DNA of 25,143 nt from a virus. This document shows, in pieces, positions 23,681-25,143 of the stretch. The notes beneath the pieces were generated by a model. The model worked only from the letters and a program-made list of their open reading frames with translations, was not told where the DNA came from and made no database searches. Position 1 is the stretch's first letter. Each line of letters begins with the position of its first letter. Location: IMG/VR virus record IMGVR_UViG_3300029319_000470, positions 1 to 25,143 of that record; one strand, given 5' to 3'. The translations under genes were made by a program, and so were the position numbers.

Positions 23681-25143
23681 CTACGAGGTGGAATGTAAGA
23701 GAAGAATGATCTTTCACCAAAACAACAGTTCCAGCTGCTGCTATTTGTTGAGCTGATACAGCAACTGTATCATTTGCTGATAAATTTAGATATGCTGTAA
23801 AGTTTACAGACGATTCATCATGAGCACTATCATGACGAATGTAGTTATTTAATGAAAGATCTGCAGTTTCATCCGTTCCATTAACTTGGAATCTAAATCT
23901 TACATTTGTTCTAGCTGCTCCACTTGTTCCTTCTAAGTATCCATTAAACATAACCATATAAATTCCATCGAAAGGAACAGTTACATCAGTTGCATTATTT
24001 GTAAATCCACCATTTTCAAATATTGTGGTAGTACCAGATGTTTTTAACCATGATACTTTACCAATAGATGAAGTATTAATATTTGCAGTATTACCTGATG
24101 CTCCAGTATATTTTGCGTAAACACCACCTCGAATATGAGCATTATTTGTAGTGTTTAATTGAACAACACCAGAATTTTTAATGGAAAGTTTTGTACTTGC
24201 ATTAATCTGAAAATTTATTTGTCTGTTTGCTACTGGTGTTATTTCATTATCAACATCAACATCTATTTTAAATGCACCATCTGTGGTTTCAATTCTTGTA
24301 TGATGTGTGTCATCTTTAAGTAAAATACCAGCACCACCATCACCACTTTCGAAGGTTGCAATAGTATTGACACTTGCTTCCTTAACATGTAGTTTATAAC
24401 TTGGATTACTTCCTGCTCCAATACCTAATCTTCCAGTATCTCTCCGAACTATCATCATTGGGCCATCACCCAAGTTCTCATCATCATCAATTGCAAATCC
24501 AAGAGCGTCTCCTGCTAATCCAGCAAACATGCTCGATGTGGAGTTTGTATATTCAATGGCAGTATTATTATTATGTGTTCTCTCAAATTTTGCTGCTGTT
24601 GCAGTAGCAGATGTAACAACAACGTGTAGTCTTTTTGAGGGCCCATTAGTTCCGACACCAAAATTACCACCAATTAGGTAACTATCACCACTAGTATCTA
24701 ATTTAATTTTTACTGATCCTGAATTATTTTCTCCAATAAATTGACCATTAGAAGTTTTACCAACTCTAATATTACCACCAACCACATCAAGTTTTTGTCC
24801 TGGATTTCCAGTTCCAATTCCCACATACCCACCTTGAGTCATCGCATGAGTATGAGAAGCACTTCCGACTACAAATTGTAGACCTCCATTTTGTTTATTT
24901 CCAGAACCACCACTGTTACTTGTAAGAAGACCTTTGATTGATGCAAATTCTTCATCAGTATCATATCGGTTTGCACCAAAGAATGCGATTTTTGTACCAG
25001 CATTTGATAAGTTTCGAGTGTCAACTAAACTAACTGATTGATCATTTACTGTGTGTATCAAATTACCATCAGAGTCGATGCGAAGTCTTTCATCTGCTCC
25101 AGTTTCAACAGAAAATATACCATCATCACCATGTAATTTTAGG
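23676..25143 (-). CDS. Tail fibre with C1q-like C-terminal tip (5' end outside window)
   Basis: The frame is open to the right edge, so the gene is partial; the TTG at 25061 is an internal Leu codon, with 27 further in-frame codons (ending RLRIDSDGN) before it. In the 488 visible residues the shaft has three GIGT-type repeats (YVGIGTGNPGQKLDVVGG near 106-123, FGVGTNGPSKRLHVV near 161-175, LGIGAGSNPSYKLHV near 239-253) and a SASHTHAM segment with an HxH pair at residues 97 and 99. Residues about 342-488 look like a C1q/TNF-type jelly roll: KVSWLKTSGTTTIF, then DVTVPFDGIYMVMFNGYL, RFRFQVNG, FTAYLNLSANDTVAVSA and SSLTFHLVA at the end. Such tips are trimeric receptor-binding heads. It is upstream of, and ten bases from, the PA14-like gene on the same strand, so both are probably co-transcribed. 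Confidence 0.92.
   Translation of the reverse strand, partial: LKLHGDDGIFSVETGADERLRIDSDGNLIHTVNDQSVSLVDTRNLSNAGTKIAFFGANRYDTDEEFASIKGLLTSNSGGSGNKQNGGLQFVVGSASHTHAMTQGGYVGIGTGNPGQKLDVVGGNIRVGKTSNGQFIGENNSGSVKIKLDTSGDSYLIGGNFGVGTNGPSKRLHVVVTSATATAAKFERTHNNNTAIEYTNSTSSMFAGLAGDALGFAIDDDENLGDGPMMIVRRDTGRLGIGAGSNPSYKLHVKEASVNTIATFESGDGGAGILLKDDTHHTRIETTDGAFKIDVDVDNEITPVANRQINFQINASTKLSIKNSGVVQLNTTNNAHIRGGVYAKYTGASGNTANINTSSIGKVSWLKTSGTTTIFENGGFTNNATDVTVPFDGIYMVMFNGYLEGTSGAARTNVRFRFQVNGTDETADLSLNNYIRHDSAHDESSVNFTAYLNLSANDTVAVSAQQIAAAGTVVLVKDHSSLTFHLVA

Noticed and set aside
25059-25061. TTG as the start codon of the minus-strand fibre gene
   Set aside because: The frame stays open for 27 more codons to the window edge and the encoded residues (RLRIDSDGN before the TTG) look like fibre sequence, so the true start is outside the window.
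1-25143. tRNA genes, CRISPR arrays, insertion sequences, integrase or attachment sites
   Set aside because: No cloverleaf, spaced direct repeats, transposase or integrase motifs were visible; non-coding space amounts to only a few hundred bases.

Overview
The window is AT-rich (about two-thirds A+T by eye), almost fully coding, and every recognisable gene looks like a virion structural protein of a contractile-tailed, T4-like marine phage, most likely a cyanophage or a close relative infecting another marine bacterium. The support is: very long genes packed with few or no spacer bases; tail-fibre modules (GIGTxNPxxxLDV repeats, an HPTKExxRLRxVCLEGPE domain, a C1q-like tip, a PA14-like domain, beta-helices); two NATAAATA boxes matching the T4 late-promoter consensus; and N-termini (MALTNPKLFGLN..., MPLSRLENFLVNTDGN...) that I recall from marine T4-like phages. 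No head, replication, tRNA or host-like metabolic gene is visible, so host and exact phage group are inferences.

Layout. Bases 1-1627 (+): the tail end of an upstream gene, two small tail-fibre-like genes (250 and 195 aa) joined by stop/start overlaps, and a 76-aa acidic protein behind its own late-promoter-like box. Bases 1628-1729 are an intergenic region with an A-tract repeat and a second late-promoter-like box. Bases 1730-20994 (+) hold one tight unit of five genes: a 2451-aa protein with pectate-lyase-like beta-helices at both ends, two paralogous proteins of 1180 and 1388 aa, a 963-aa leucine-rich-repeat (LRR) protein and a 427-aa protein. Bases 20995-21075 hold a second copy of the A-tract repeat and a bidirectional terminator. 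Bases 21065-25143 (-) converge on this: an 866-aa PA14-like protein and, upstream of it, a tail fibre with a C1q-like tip whose 5' end lies beyond the window.

How the genes work together. The five-gene unit probably makes large parts of the baseplate periphery and fibres. The LRR, PA14-like, beta-helix and C1q-like domains are the kind of surfaces that bind sugars or proteins on host cells. Three proteins (963, 427 and 866 aa) start with a similar short helical segment, suggesting they dock to a common site on the virion. A recurring theme is small beta modules placed inside other folds: within the LRR array, within a beta module of the giant protein, and within the PA14-like domain. The paralogous pair, shared N-termini and nested modules suggest a region evolving by duplication and module swapping for host recognition.
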